From assembly GCA_037951105.1 (NCBI GenBank), contig JBAMJV010002994.1, positions 1-64,000 of the forward strand: a stretch of 64,000 bases of DNA. Reading direction: 5' to 3'. Positions 10,485 through 39,359 of this stretch are shown here, in pieces. Each line of letters opens with the position of its first letter. The first letter of the stretch is position 1. The translations under genes were made by a program, and so were the position numbers. The DNA comes from Echinarachnius parma. Lineage: Eukaryota; Echinodermata; Echinoidea; Clypeasteroida; Echinarachniidae. A model generated the notes under the pieces. It saw only the letters and a list, made by a program, of their open reading frames with translations, searched no databases and was not told the origin of the DNA.

Positions 10485-11984
10485 AATCTCCCAAGTTGTG
10501 CGTAAGACTTGGGCCATAACAAATGATGTATTGGCATAACAGGCCATTAGTAAGTGGAGAAAAAAAAATTGTTTGCTTCCTTTTAATTACAATTGGTTGC
10601 ACTATATTTTGCCTTTATAATGCCTGACGAATAGATATGTGGCAATGGGGCCTTTTGCAGTGGGCCTGATTTCCAATTTTGCAGCAAGACTCCCACAACA
10701 AACACTTTGACAAGGATTCTTACAGTACTTACCAATAAATTACACATACAATAACACATAATAATGCACTGAATTACAAAAATAAGCAATCTGCTACAGA
10801 CATGGCATCGTGCAATAACTCTTCATCTACTATTCTATTACACAAAACATTGTGCTACATTTCTTCAAAAAAACTCTAACTCTGAATTCCATCCATGTGA
10901 TGGAATATAGAAAGGTGGTTTCAAAATAAATCATAGTTTAATATGCCCATGGTTTTATGGAATGCTGCACGTTAACCTCTTTTTTTTTTAATAAGAAAAC
11001 TTATTCAGCAGGTAAAACAACTAGACAAAGATTTATGAATAACAATTAAATCAATATTTCAATTTAACACAAAATTATTGTGCATTGCAGTTGCTGAATT
11101 CCTTTCTTAATTTTGAGATGGGAGATGACCAAACAGCACTTCACAAAACCCTGGGCATTAAAGACCATGGTTAAAGTTGAAACTACTTTTTTTTTTATTC
11201 CAACCAATAGGCTTGTAAAAACCTCTTATGGCAAGTACATTCTTTTAAAAAGTAGGGCAAATCGCCCATGTGAAAGTGTTGCCTGCTTTAAAGGTAGATG
11301 ATACTTTTTGTAGTATTTTGTATTATTGTATTTGATTTGCTTACATCATCATAATTAATACAATAAATACATTACAGAACTAATTTAACAATGAGTCTTG
11401 AGCATCAAAGCCACAGTAGAAGTTGCAATAATACTGTCAACATACAAGACGCATTTTGCATTTAGGCAAAGGCATCTTTAGGTATAACTTCCAATGACCA
11501 TGACAAGCTTCAAAACCATCTTAGGACGGATAGCATTAAATGTACATCTCACCACTTCTTTTAGATTATTTTCAAAGTAAATAATAACAGAATATTATAG
11601 TTGATTCCTGTTTCATCAATGAGCTGCTTTATTCCTGCTAAGTAGTTGTACAATTCAATCTTCATTAAAGTTCAGAATTATGTAGCTGCACTTAAAGAAA
11701 AACTTGCAAGAACTTTAAAACTGTATTGTGTGCACTGTGCCAAACATGACAAACTTTGATAAAGTAGCAAATCACAGTGGAAACGAATCAAAACTGCTTT
11801 ATCAAAGTTTTTCACAATAAAGCTATTTTCTGACCGAATTATTACATTGTGTTTCATTTCTCTAAAATTTGATGACACTATTACTACATAACAAAACACT
11901 TTCACTTGTTCAACGGTGAAATATACTTGCATTAACAATCTGTTGTGCAACCCCCTGTGTGATATAAATAAAACATCCTAACAT
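10485..11984. other. Intergenic and CFAP91 3' region; no further gene seen
   Basis: AT-rich sequence downstream (minus strand) of CFAP91. TTTATT at 11,628-11,633 reads AATAAA on the minus strand and could be the CFAP91 polyadenylation signal, about 350 nt after its stop. No ORF shows recognisable similarity. Confidence 0.4.
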
Positions 11985-30282
<18,298 letters not shown>

Positions 30283-30464
30283 CGTTATATTCCTAAGTTT
30301 TTTATGATCGCAGTTTTAAATGGGCATATGATGATTAAAGATGAATAAGACTGTATTTTTGCTCCTTTTACACCGTCTCTTCGCAGCAGATTTGTGGGTT
30401 CGATACACGCAGCGAACCCATTCTCGTCAATCATGCATATATTGTACAGGTTGATTACCCACTT

Positions 30465-30478
30465 GCAACCATAGCAAC
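30465..30478 (+). promoter_or_regulatory. Candidate X-box (RFX site) upstream of CFAP91
   Basis: GCAACCATAGCAAC lies 183 bp upstream of the CFAP91 ATG. The right half AGCAAC matches RRNRAC; the left half GCAACC has one mismatch to RYYNYY. RFX factors commonly drive ciliary genes through X-boxes at this distance. Confidence 0.45.
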
Positions 30479-30482
30479 TCGA

Positions 30483-31700
30483 AGCTCGTTCACATTCTTA
30501 ATTTCCAGGGATCAATTTGTATCAATATTTTGATGTGTTTAATTGATATTTCAGAGATATAAATATTTAAAGAACTTACTTTGTACTCACAATGAGAATA
30601 AGTATTTATTGTTATAAAACTAAGAGTAATATTACGTAAAAAGTATTTGCAAATTATATATTCAAATCAGCAACAGCTAATTGTCATTCCAGTTGACTGG
30701 TAAATAAAACATCTGTGTATTTTGGTTCTACGTGTGGTGCATCTTGTTTTTGTATAAAACTGTTACCAGTCTGTTATATTTACTGTATACGTATACAGTG
30801 CGGCGGCTTCGTGGCTTTTGTGCACCTGTTTCAAAATATTATAGAGACGGCTTGAGTATAATTGGCGGACATATAATATCGTTGGAATATATTCTTATCT
30901 ATTACAGGTGCCGAAGAACATTGCTTGGATAATGTTTTGATTAGTATTTATTTAGCAGAACAGTTGTAAGTATTCAAACATATATGCTGATGAAGTGTGA
31001 TATTTAAATATTTTGCTCTCGGTTTTTGCTCTTTGCAATCGATCTATAGTATTGGAAATTTGGAAGATAATGTAGAGTATCTTCAATTTAGATGATAATA
31101 ATATCAGGAGGATATTTATAAGCGCCAACAAAAAACGTTTTCGAAAATATGTTATTTTGTCTTATGTAATTATCCGTTTCATTGGTTTATTTTGTTTTTC
31201 ATTTTATTTCATTATTTTCTACATGTATAATCATGATAAATATAGATGATTCGATGGCTTCGAATTCGATTGCGCTTAACATTAATGATGTGGTAGATCA
31301 TTTGCACGCTCTTCTCGGCTCTGGAAGCCTATTTATAATTGAATGGTTTGCACTACTAATACTGTACATTGTATTTGTATTTAATTAATATGACCATTAT
31401 ACGAGCGTAGGCTCAAAGATGGCCAATTCTTTTTTGACGGGATACTGATAGGCATTGAACACAGACATGGAACACACTAACATGAATACAATTATTTTTC
31501 GTGCAAGGCATCGAGATCATTGTTGGTTTATATATTTGATTTTCATTGTATTGTTCAGTAGTTCCCCTGTTCAGTTTACACTGGCATTATTGCTTTATTC
31601 CGGTATATATAATACTGAACAAAAAGTCCATATAATACTAAAACAGTTCAGTTTACATGAATGATTTAATGGACGTTAAGTATAAGAATAATAGCGTATA
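30483..31700. other. No gene seen (intergenic)
   Basis: AT-rich, between the CFAP91 promoter and a mariner-like element. It may hold a 5' exon of the CARD gene, but none can be recognised. Confidence 0.4.
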
Positions 31701-31704
31701 TATA

Positions 31705-32177
31705 CAGAGTGGCCCAAAAAACGGAACGGGACACTTCCCAAATTTAAGTAACAAAATGATTATGTCCATAGGATAGAGTGTCTTTTCCAATGAAAAATGA
31801 TACCAAGAACAGTAATTTTGGTCGTGTAGTTTTTGTTTTAGGGCGCTGTGACATACCATTGAACACGCGAGTATTCCGCGCGCCATTGTTAGTGTGCATT
31901 CAGCTGTGTGCCGAGCGGTGCCGAGAGAATGGGCATAATTGGTCAATAGTATGACGGACAGTAAGTCTCATTTATCAGACACTGACTTGGTAAAAATTGA
32001 CAAAAATAGGAACCTGACATGGTCTCACTCAAAGCGCCCTAAAACAAAAATACACATCCAAAATTACTTTTCTTGGTATCGTTGTTCATTGGAAAGGACA
32101 CCCTATCCGATGGACATGTTCACTTTGTTACTTTATTTTGGGAAGTGCCCCGTTCCGTTTTTTGGGGGGCCACCCTG
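31705..32177. mobile_element. Mariner-like non-autonomous element with about 150-bp TIRs
   Basis: It starts CAGAGTGGCCCAAAAAACGG and ends CCGTTTTTTGGGGGGCC then ACCCTG, flanked by TA on both sides. Inverted arms run about 150 bp each and contain GGAACGGG, CTTCCCAAA and TTTTGTTTTAGGGCGCT. The centre is about 170 bp of unrelated sequence. TA target site and the CAGGGTGGCC end fit Tc1/mariner. Confidence 0.85.
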
Positions 32178-32179
32178 TA

Positions 32180-33690
32180 TAACAATCATATGTGACTTAC
32201 ATGAATAAGACCATTATTTAGTTATTGTATATAAAAGCACAAGGCGCGTGAATATCACCAAATACGACCAAATTAATAAACTAAAATTGGCAATTATGTG
32301 CAATATAAGTCTATCGAATCAAACCAAAGTGGAGTGTAAAAATGGATATTAAATTACACTATAAATGCTGTAAAGTTGATGAAAGCAAGTGTACATAATA
32401 CCAATCATATAATTTGAATTCTTATTGCAATGCGGCGATGTTAGTCATGGCCTATGTTAGTCATTCAGCATGATCCGAATGAATACCCTCTCTGGGCGTA
32501 TATATAGCTACAGCAGAAACTCAATTATTGTATGCCGAATTTATTTATTTAATTTTTAAATGGGGATCGGATTGATTTATGTATTCATTCATTTTTAGAT
32601 TTTGTGTGCCATGTCTATATAGCTATACACATCAATATTATATAAATATGAATGTTTGACGTAAAGTAATTTTGCCATTGATGTCTATCTTGAAATTGGG
32701 TGTGGTGAGCTTGATTGTTTTGACTGTATTTGCTCATATTATTCTGTTGTCCTACGGCAAATATGGAAGGCATATCATACCGAAGGAAAGCTGTCGTTGT
32801 ATATTGATGCGAATAATGCCAGCATCTTTGTTTGCCTAACCGCAAGAGTGACATAATTTTCCGAATAATAACTATAGATTGAAACTATATAAAGCAAAAA
32901 GTGAAAAGTAAAACTAAAGTAAACACTATGCATGGTCAAGGATTTGCCGTGACGTAATGAGCAAAACTTTTTAGGGGGGTTTTGTTGCTTTCTTTTTTCG
33001 TGTTGTTTTCTTTGTTTGTAGGGGGGGGGGGGGGGGGGGGTAGGAGGGGTATATACATACAAGATATAACCCATCCAAACGAGTTTAGTATACAATTTTA
33101 AACACGAGAAAAGTGAAATTTGTCTTTTCTTGAAGAAGCATATATTACTAAATGTGTTAGCCATTGTATAGCTATCATTTCCCTGCAGATGGCAGAATAT
33201 ACGCCCCTGCTTGTTACTTAATTAATGCTTAATTTTAACAATGTGAATTGTGAACCCAAAATAATGTTCCAAATGTTGGACGAATACATGTTGTACCTTT
33301 TAATCATATCAAATACAATTAACTTTGAGAGAATATATGCCCGTATGAGACTTAGAAGGTTTATGTGCACTATGATATGTAATCATTTTCCATATCATTG
33401 GAAATAATTTTGAGAAAATGATTTCCACCTTTGTCCTCACATCTACTCTAAAAAAGTTAAACTTGCAATACAGGATTATGTATGTTGTGTAGTTATTACG
33501 ATACAAATCATATACATCCGTATAATTATTTTCTCTTCATGTTGCCAAATAAGAAAATGACTTAGCAAGTTTGCAAGAATAGATTTAACAAAGTTAAAAG
33601 TATTTTAAAAACATTTCCAATATCTAGATTTATATCCGAGGACTGTAAGTATATGCTGACGTTGATCTCCCTTTCAATTGAAACTCTTAC
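32180..33690. other. No gene seen (intergenic)
   Basis: AT-rich. The only marked feature is a 20-bp poly-G tract at 33,021-33,040. The end of the stretch (33,661-33,691) is a pyrimidine-rich tract with a CAG acceptor for the CARD exon. Confidence 0.4.
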
Positions 33691-33692
33691 AG

Positions 33693-33825
33693 GTATTGCG
33701 GATCATTGTCTATAGCCAAGGCCCGGAGCCAACTGAAAAGGCAGGTTATATACCTCACCTCCCATTCCGGTGCGGATTGTATACACGCATCAAATTCAAA
33801 GGCAGTCGACGAACCCCAAGTCGAT
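33693..33825 (+). CDS. Possible upstream in-frame part of the CARD exon
   Basis: After an acceptor (CTCTTACAG) the CARD frame stays open without an ATG: CGSLSIAKARSQLKRQV and on to VDEPQVD before the Met at 33,826. If a 5' exon supplies the start, this is coding; otherwise it is 5' UTR. Confidence 0.4.
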
Positions 33826-34410
33826 ATGGACCTGAAATACAGGGAGAAACTACAGCGGAATTCGACCCTCATCATCGAGGAGATCGACGCCGAGCAGATC
33901 TGCCTCTACCTAAACGGGACGCTGTTGACGCGGACCGAGGTCGATAAGATCTACGCCGCTCCGTCGCGTCAGGATCGCGCTAAGCGCCTTTTGGACGTCG
34001 TAATGTCATCAAAGGACGTGACGGCCTACCAACACTTCCGCTACGCGTTGAGGGAACGCTACGCGCACATCGTACGCGCACTGGACGATACGGCAGTGGT
34101 TGTGTGCGACTACGCGCACGTTGATGCGCAGTCCGGAATGTCGTTCGAACAGACGCGTGTCCTGAAGCGACGCGATTCGCTGATCTTGAACCTTCAAACA
34201 GAGGACATCGCGGATTTCATGAAACACGAAGGGGTGCTCACGGCCCACGACTGCAGCAAAATACGCGCCGGGGCATCGAAAGTGGACAAAGCCAGGGTTC
34301 TTGTAGACTCCCTAGCGGACAAGGGTCCGCAAGCGTACAAGACATTCTCGCTAGCAATCAAATCCAGACAACCACAACTTGCCAAAATATTTGAAAACAC
34401 GGATTCTTGA
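33826..34410 (+). CDS. Tandem-CARD protein (two caspase-recruitment domains)
   Basis: From the first in-frame ATG (33,826) to TGA (34,408-34,410) the frame gives 194 aa. CARD 1 (about residues 3-90) has the pattern RNSTLIIEEIDAEQICLYL, GTLLTRTEVDKI, DRAKRLLDVV, and YQHFRYALRERYAHIVRAL. CARD 2 (about 112-192) has ILNLQTEDIADFMKHEGVL, DKARVLVDSL, GPQAYKTFSLAI and QPQLAKIF. CARDs pair with other CARDs in apoptosis and innate immunity. No caspase, NACHT, helicase or kinase domain follows, so it could be an adaptor or decoy. The frame is open upstream to a CAG acceptor at 33,690-33,692, so a 5' exon may exist. It is strikingly GC-rich against AT-rich flanks. Domain call confident; orthology not. 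Confidence 0.85.
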   Translation: MDLKYREKLQRNSTLIIEEIDAEQICLYLNGTLLTRTEVDKIYAAPSRQDRAKRLLDVVMSSKDVTAYQHFRYALRERYAHIVRALDDTAVVVCDYAHVDAQSGMSFEQTRVLKRRDSLILNLQTEDIADFMKHEGVLTAHDCSKIRAGASKVDKARVLVDSLADKGPQAYKTFSLAIKSRQPQLAKIFENTDS

Positions 34411-34436
34411 CTTGCCAGATTATCCTAATAGGCTTC

Positions 34437-34811
34437 TTAAATGGATCTAGTAACTTTGTTGACATGTGCAAAAAGTGATGATTGGTTGATATAATGTATT
34501 GTTGTTATCTATTATGTCCACAGGGTATTGTGTGAAAATTTCAAGTCAAATGGATGTTATATGGCTGAGTAATGAGCAAAATACAAAGTGATGTTCACTA
34601 ACTCACAGCACTCACTTTGTACACGGTTTCGAAAATCCAACGGATAATTTATTATCTGTAAACTTCAATAGTACATATTTTTGTAACGAAAGGGAAATTT
34701 TAAAAACCGAAACCTGTCTCATGCTTTTTTTTTACAAAACAAGGTATGAGAGAACTGCTAGTTTTCCAATTGGATTTTGAGGATATGGACAATGTTACTA
34801 AGTCCCTTTAA
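34437..34811 (-). mobile_element. TTAA MITE, copy C (inverted)
   Basis: Reverse-orientation full-length copy flanked by TTAA (34,437-34,440 and 34,808-34,811). It starts 26 bp after the CARD stop, so it probably contributes the 3' UTR of that gene. The internal TTAA-containing segment is deleted relative to copy A. Confidence 0.88.
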
Positions 34812-35175
34812 TTACCGAGTGGCAGTATACCATGATAAATATTATATTTGATTGTATCTGTATATTAAATACTTTTTGCATCTATATTATGTTACGCTCT
34901 TTTGATTGTGAGCAAATTATACAAAATGGATGTATAATTATTATCATTTTGCTATTTTGTTCTGCATTACATTTCATTCAAGACTACATTATTTTTGGGA
35001 ATCCCCCTTATACATGTTATACTTAGTTTGTAATATTTTCGGGGAACAAAGTGCAGGAGAATACTGCTGTGAACTATTATTACCGGTATTCATGTGTATA
35101 TACGTATACTATAATGCAATGGCGTAACCAGTCCAGGCGGGGGGGGGGGGGGGGGGGCAACAGGATTTCATCTGA

Positions 35176-35387
35176 CAAGGGTCCCGTTGAAGAAATATAT
35201 ACAATCGATTATAAGTTACAATAAATTGTATATAAGTCAAAAAATTTGCGCGTTTTAACCAATCAGATTTGCATCTAGAACACATGATCTGACTTGCAAT
35301 TAATTGTAACTTATATACAATCGATTGTATGTTACAATTAATTGCAACTTACAATCGATTGTATCTCTTTCTGCAACGGGGCCCTTG
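35176..35387. mobile_element. Foldback MITE, TACAATCGATTGTA type
   Basis: Arms CAAGGGTCCCGTTG and CAACGGGGCCCTTG with inner TACAATCGAT and GTAACTTAT arms. A second partial copy follows (35,388-35,444), is interrupted by the LTR element, and resumes at 37,852-37,882 with CTGCAACGGGGCCCC. Confidence 0.85.
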
Positions 35388-35444
35388 TGTTCTAAATGCG
35401 CAAATCTAATTAGTTGAAGCACGCAAATGTTCTGACTTACAAGT

Positions 35445-36527
35445 TGTAGTGACTCTATTCACCTATCACAGTCTGAATATTAGACTAACACTGATCGCTG
35501 TACACAGCTGATTCATATACCAACTCCACCAAGGAGGGGTTATCTCATCTTCTACCAGTACCAGTGAAACTTTACCTCATCTTGTTTACATTTAAGATGA
35601 AGTCATTTCCTGCCTAGCTTGGTCTTGTTTTACTTCACTGAGATAAACATCTCTTTGTCTACTGGATCTTGTGGCTTTTTACTGCATGCACTCTAGCACA
35701 TGCAAGCCATGCTTTTTCACTCTCTACACTAGCTTTCATCCGAGCAACACCTATTTTAGCTCTTTCTTCTTCACCCATATGAGTCACCATTAGACTCATG
35801 ATGGCCACCATGAATTGTATTTACGGGGTTACAATTCATGCCTTTTTCTTCTTCTCACCAAGGGAGAGTCCGCCGACCGACATGGGGCGTTAAATCATCA
35901 ACCATTCCTTTTCGTCTTCTTCGACATCATCATCCTTCTCAGCTACCGAGCCCTTCGGACCTTCATTACTTCTCCGCTCTTCATAATTTTTGTTTTATCT
36001 AACGGACACGTTTATAGCACAGCGTTTAGGCAATATAGCTTCTCTCCACGGCAACACGCCGGAGATCATAGCAGCCACATCGTGCGTGCTTGTTCAACGA
36101 TGGAACTGAATATTGAATATCGACCTTTTTCCACGCGCCTTCGCGTTCATCATCTTCGAACTCTTGTTCTCGACATCGTCTTCTTCACGCACGCTCGCGT
36201 TTCATCGTTTTCATCGATCATCTCTCATCTCTTCCGCGGACGCGCATTTCATTCAGGCCAACTGAACTTTATAACCATGGACTTTAATTAATCATCGTGC
36301 AATAGATCTTTTGGACATTTGTTTTTATTTTCAATAATGACGTCATCCAAATTCTACATCACTTGTGTGGACATTCTTTTATTCAGTCGTTGCAACTGTC
36401 TTATTTCTATTAGTGAACTTTGTATTGGGTGCTGGTGACTGCCGTATGTGTATGCTTCATCATCAACAACAACAACACATACAATCTATCACTCACCACA
36501 ATCTTCCCGAATTCTCTTATCACTAAA
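35445..36527. repeat. Left LTR
   Basis: Begins TGTAGTGACTC and ends TATCACTAAA. It contains a CRE palindrome TGACGTCA around 36,340. Pyrimidine-rich. Confidence 0.9.
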
Positions 36528-36528
36528 G

Positions 36529-36546
36529 TGGTGACCCCGACGTGAT
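36529..36546. promoter_or_regulatory. Putative primer-binding site of the LTR element
   Basis: TGGTGACCCCGACGTGAT starts two bases after the left LTR, the normal position for a tRNA primer-binding site; it begins TGG as tRNA 3' complements do. The tRNA is not identified. Confidence 0.65.
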
Positions 36547-36768
36547 AGAGCCCGTTGCGGATATCGAGATCGACGACGACATCGACCTCGAAAATGGACT
36601 TTATCATTCGTCAACAAATTTCTTCCATACAAGTTTAACTTCTTTTTTTATTTGGACATTTCTCGCATCATCTTCACGTGTATCATCAATGTTCATCGAG
36701 TCCTACTTTTCATCCCTCGTCATCGACATCGATCGTTTCAACCTTTCAACAATCTAGGAGGAGGCTCC

Positions 36769-37851
36769 TGTAGTGACTCTATTCACCTATCACAGTCTGA
36801 ATATTAGACTAACACTGATCGCTGTACACAGCTGATTCATATACCAACTCCACCAAGGAGGGGTTATCTCATCTTCTACCAGTACCAGTGAAACTTTACC
36901 TCATCTTGTTTACATTTAAGATGAAGTCATTTCCTGCCTAGCTTGGTCTTGTTTTACTTCACTGAGATAAACATCTCTTTGTCTACTGGATCTTGTGGCT
37001 TTTTACTGCATGCACTCTAGCACATGCAAGCCATGCTTTTTCACTCTCTACACTAGCTTTCATCCGAGCAACACCTATTTTAGCTCTTTCTTCTTCACCC
37101 ATATGAGTCACCATTAGACTCATGATGGCCACCATGAATTGTATTTACGGGGTTACAATTCATGCCTTTTTCTTCTTCTCACCAAGGGAGAGTCCGCCGA
37201 CCGACATGGGGCGTTAAATCATCAACCATTCCTTTTCGTCTTCTTCGACATCATCATCCTTCTCAGCTACCGAGCCCTTCGGACCTTCATTACTTCTCCG
37301 CTCTTCATAATTTTTGTTTTATCTAACGGACACGTTTATAGCACAGCGTTTAGGCAATATAGCTTCTCTCCACGGCAACACGCCGGAGATCATAGCAGCC
37401 ACATCGTGCGTGCTTGTTCAACGATGGAACTGAATATTGAATATCGACCTTTTTCCACGCGCCTTCGCGTTCATCATCTTCGAACTCTTGTTCTCGACAT
37501 CGTCTTCTTCACGCACGCTCGCGTTTCATCGTTTTCATCGATCATCTCTCATCTCTTCCGCGGACGCGCATTTCATTCAGGCCAACTGAACTTTATAACC
37601 ATGGACTTTAATTAATCATCGTGCAATAGATCTTTTGGACATTTGTTTTTATTTTCAATAATGACGTCATCCAAATTCTACATCACTTGTGTGGACATTC
37701 TTTTATTCAGTCGTTGCAACTGTCTTATTTCTATAAGTGAACTTTGTATTGGGTGCTGGTGACTGCCGTATGTGTATGCTTCATCATCAACAACAACAAC
37801 ACATACAATCTATCACTCACCACAATCTTCCCGAATTCTCTTATCACTAAA
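36769..37851. repeat. Right LTR
   Basis: Direct copy of 35,445-36,527; the difference seen is CTATAAGTGAAC here against CTATTAGTGAAC in the left copy. Confidence 0.9.
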
Positions 37852-37882
37852 AAGTTAACTATAACTCTGCAACGGGGCCCCG

Positions 37883-38955
37883 CATTGATAATACATAATT
37901 ATACATAATTTTAGGTGCCGAAAATGACATTACATTGCCCATTTCTATGTCCATTTTTCACGCAAGCATGACTTTTTGGTGGAGGCACCGAGGGCTCAGC
38001 CGAAAATTTGTAGGTGCCCCAAGGCCCCAAGGCTACATAAATACAACTGTTCGGGCAAAATTATTAGTACGGAAATACAAATGATTATGGAGATATTAAT
38101 GATTGAATGAATGAAAAGCATTCCGGAACGCTTTCGATTTTAGTCAGAAATCAATGGGCAAATGTGAATTTTACATTAATTTGTTTTTCCACAAAGTATA
38201 AACAGTGTTAATTTCCTATAAAACTATCACACATCATCAGAAGAATCTTACAATGATTTGGTATATAGGACTGAAGTCTGGAATATCAGTTGTCTTTTAT
38301 AATTTTCATGAAAGTGTTACATTTTATAATGAAATAGATATATTTTGACAATGCTTGATTATTACCATTAAATATGCATGCCAGTAGCATAAAATAATTA
38401 TGTAGGGTTTTAATAAATACCAGTATATAAATGTAATAAAATACGTTCAGTATTGTTTAATGTATTGCACTAGTATTGTGTCTGCACACACCAAGAAATG
38501 AAGGTACAATTTTAGAATGCTTTAGAATGGTTGATGCGTTTTCCATTTTTTTTTTCTTTTCTGGAAACATATTTTTCTGAACTTGTTGATCGAATGGACT
38601 ACTAAAGAAGTTACCTTTCAGTTATAACAATATTATTTTTGGGTGGTGGTACCCTTTAATTTTCTTCATTTAGATTTTTTTTAAAAGATAATCGGGATTA
38701 ATTTTAACCACATTTATTGTCGGGTATTTTATTATTGCGCACATTGCAGGACACCTCAGATCGTTTTCCAAAATATCATCTAGGCGATTTGTTCCGATTA
38801 CGTCTGGAACTGTGATTGTTTTGCCTAATGATATGAGGAGAGGGTTTCAAATTGTGCTTATTATTGGTGTTTTCAAACAAATCCTTTAGGATTTACGCCC
38901 AGTTTACACAATCTCTTACACCCACACCTACCATTCTCATCATTACATATCTAAA
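37883..38955. other. No gene seen
   Basis: AT-rich intergenic sequence without recognisable repeats; 38,690-38,880 is less AT-rich and could be conserved regulatory DNA, which cannot be judged from one sequence. Confidence 0.35.
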
Positions 38956-38957
38956 CT

Positions 38958-39355
38958 CCTCCAAAAAGTTCCGCAATTCAAGCAAGTTTGAGCGTACATA
39001 TCTGTCTTGTCCCTAACTCATCTTGCATGAATTTGATATTATTGAAAACCTGTTTATTCCCATTTACATAATGCCCCAACATTACACCTGAATATGGGGC
39101 AAGGTCAAGATTGTTGCAAATTGCATTGTGATTGTGTGCCCGCCTCAACAACATTCATATTAACACAGCCCATCCCCCAGACAAACAAAAACAATTGGAG
39201 AATTCACATTGAAAATAATGTTGTATTTTGCAACATTTCACTAATGACATGGCTCCATATATTCAGGTCGACTGCCCATTCCGTAATTACATACTCATTA
39301 CAAATACCAAGATAGATATCAACACTCAAACTTGAATTGCGGAATCTTTTTGAGG
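38958..39355. mobile_element. TIR element with AAAAGwTTCCGCAATTCAAG ends
   Basis: Inverted ends: CCTCCAAAAAGTTCCGCAAT (38,958 on) and ATTGCGGAATCTTTTTGAGG (to 39,355), with a CAAG duplication in the left arm. About 400 bp, no ORF. Confidence 0.75.
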
Positions 39356-39359
39356 GGAA

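Larger units (their letters stand above)
35445..37851. mobile_element. Minimal (TRIM/LARD-like) LTR retroelement, very young
   Basis: Two 1,083-bp direct repeats (35,445-36,527; 36,769-37,851) differ at one position that I noticed. They flank about 241 bp with a primer-binding-like TGGTGACCCCGACGTGAT right after the left LTR and a polypurine AGGAGGAGG just before the right LTR. Target-site duplication AAGT (35,441-35,444; 37,852-37,855). No gag or pol is present; the 158-codon frame inside each LTR has no recognisable domain and no ATG start. Mobilisation must come from another element, Ty3/Gypsy- or BEL-like by PBS style and TSD length (inference). Confidence 0.9.

Noticed and set aside
35815-37615. 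Identical 158-codon frames at 35,815-36,291 and 37,139-37,615 as a duplicated gene
   Set aside because: Both lie at the same offset inside the two LTRs, lack an ATG start and show no domain.
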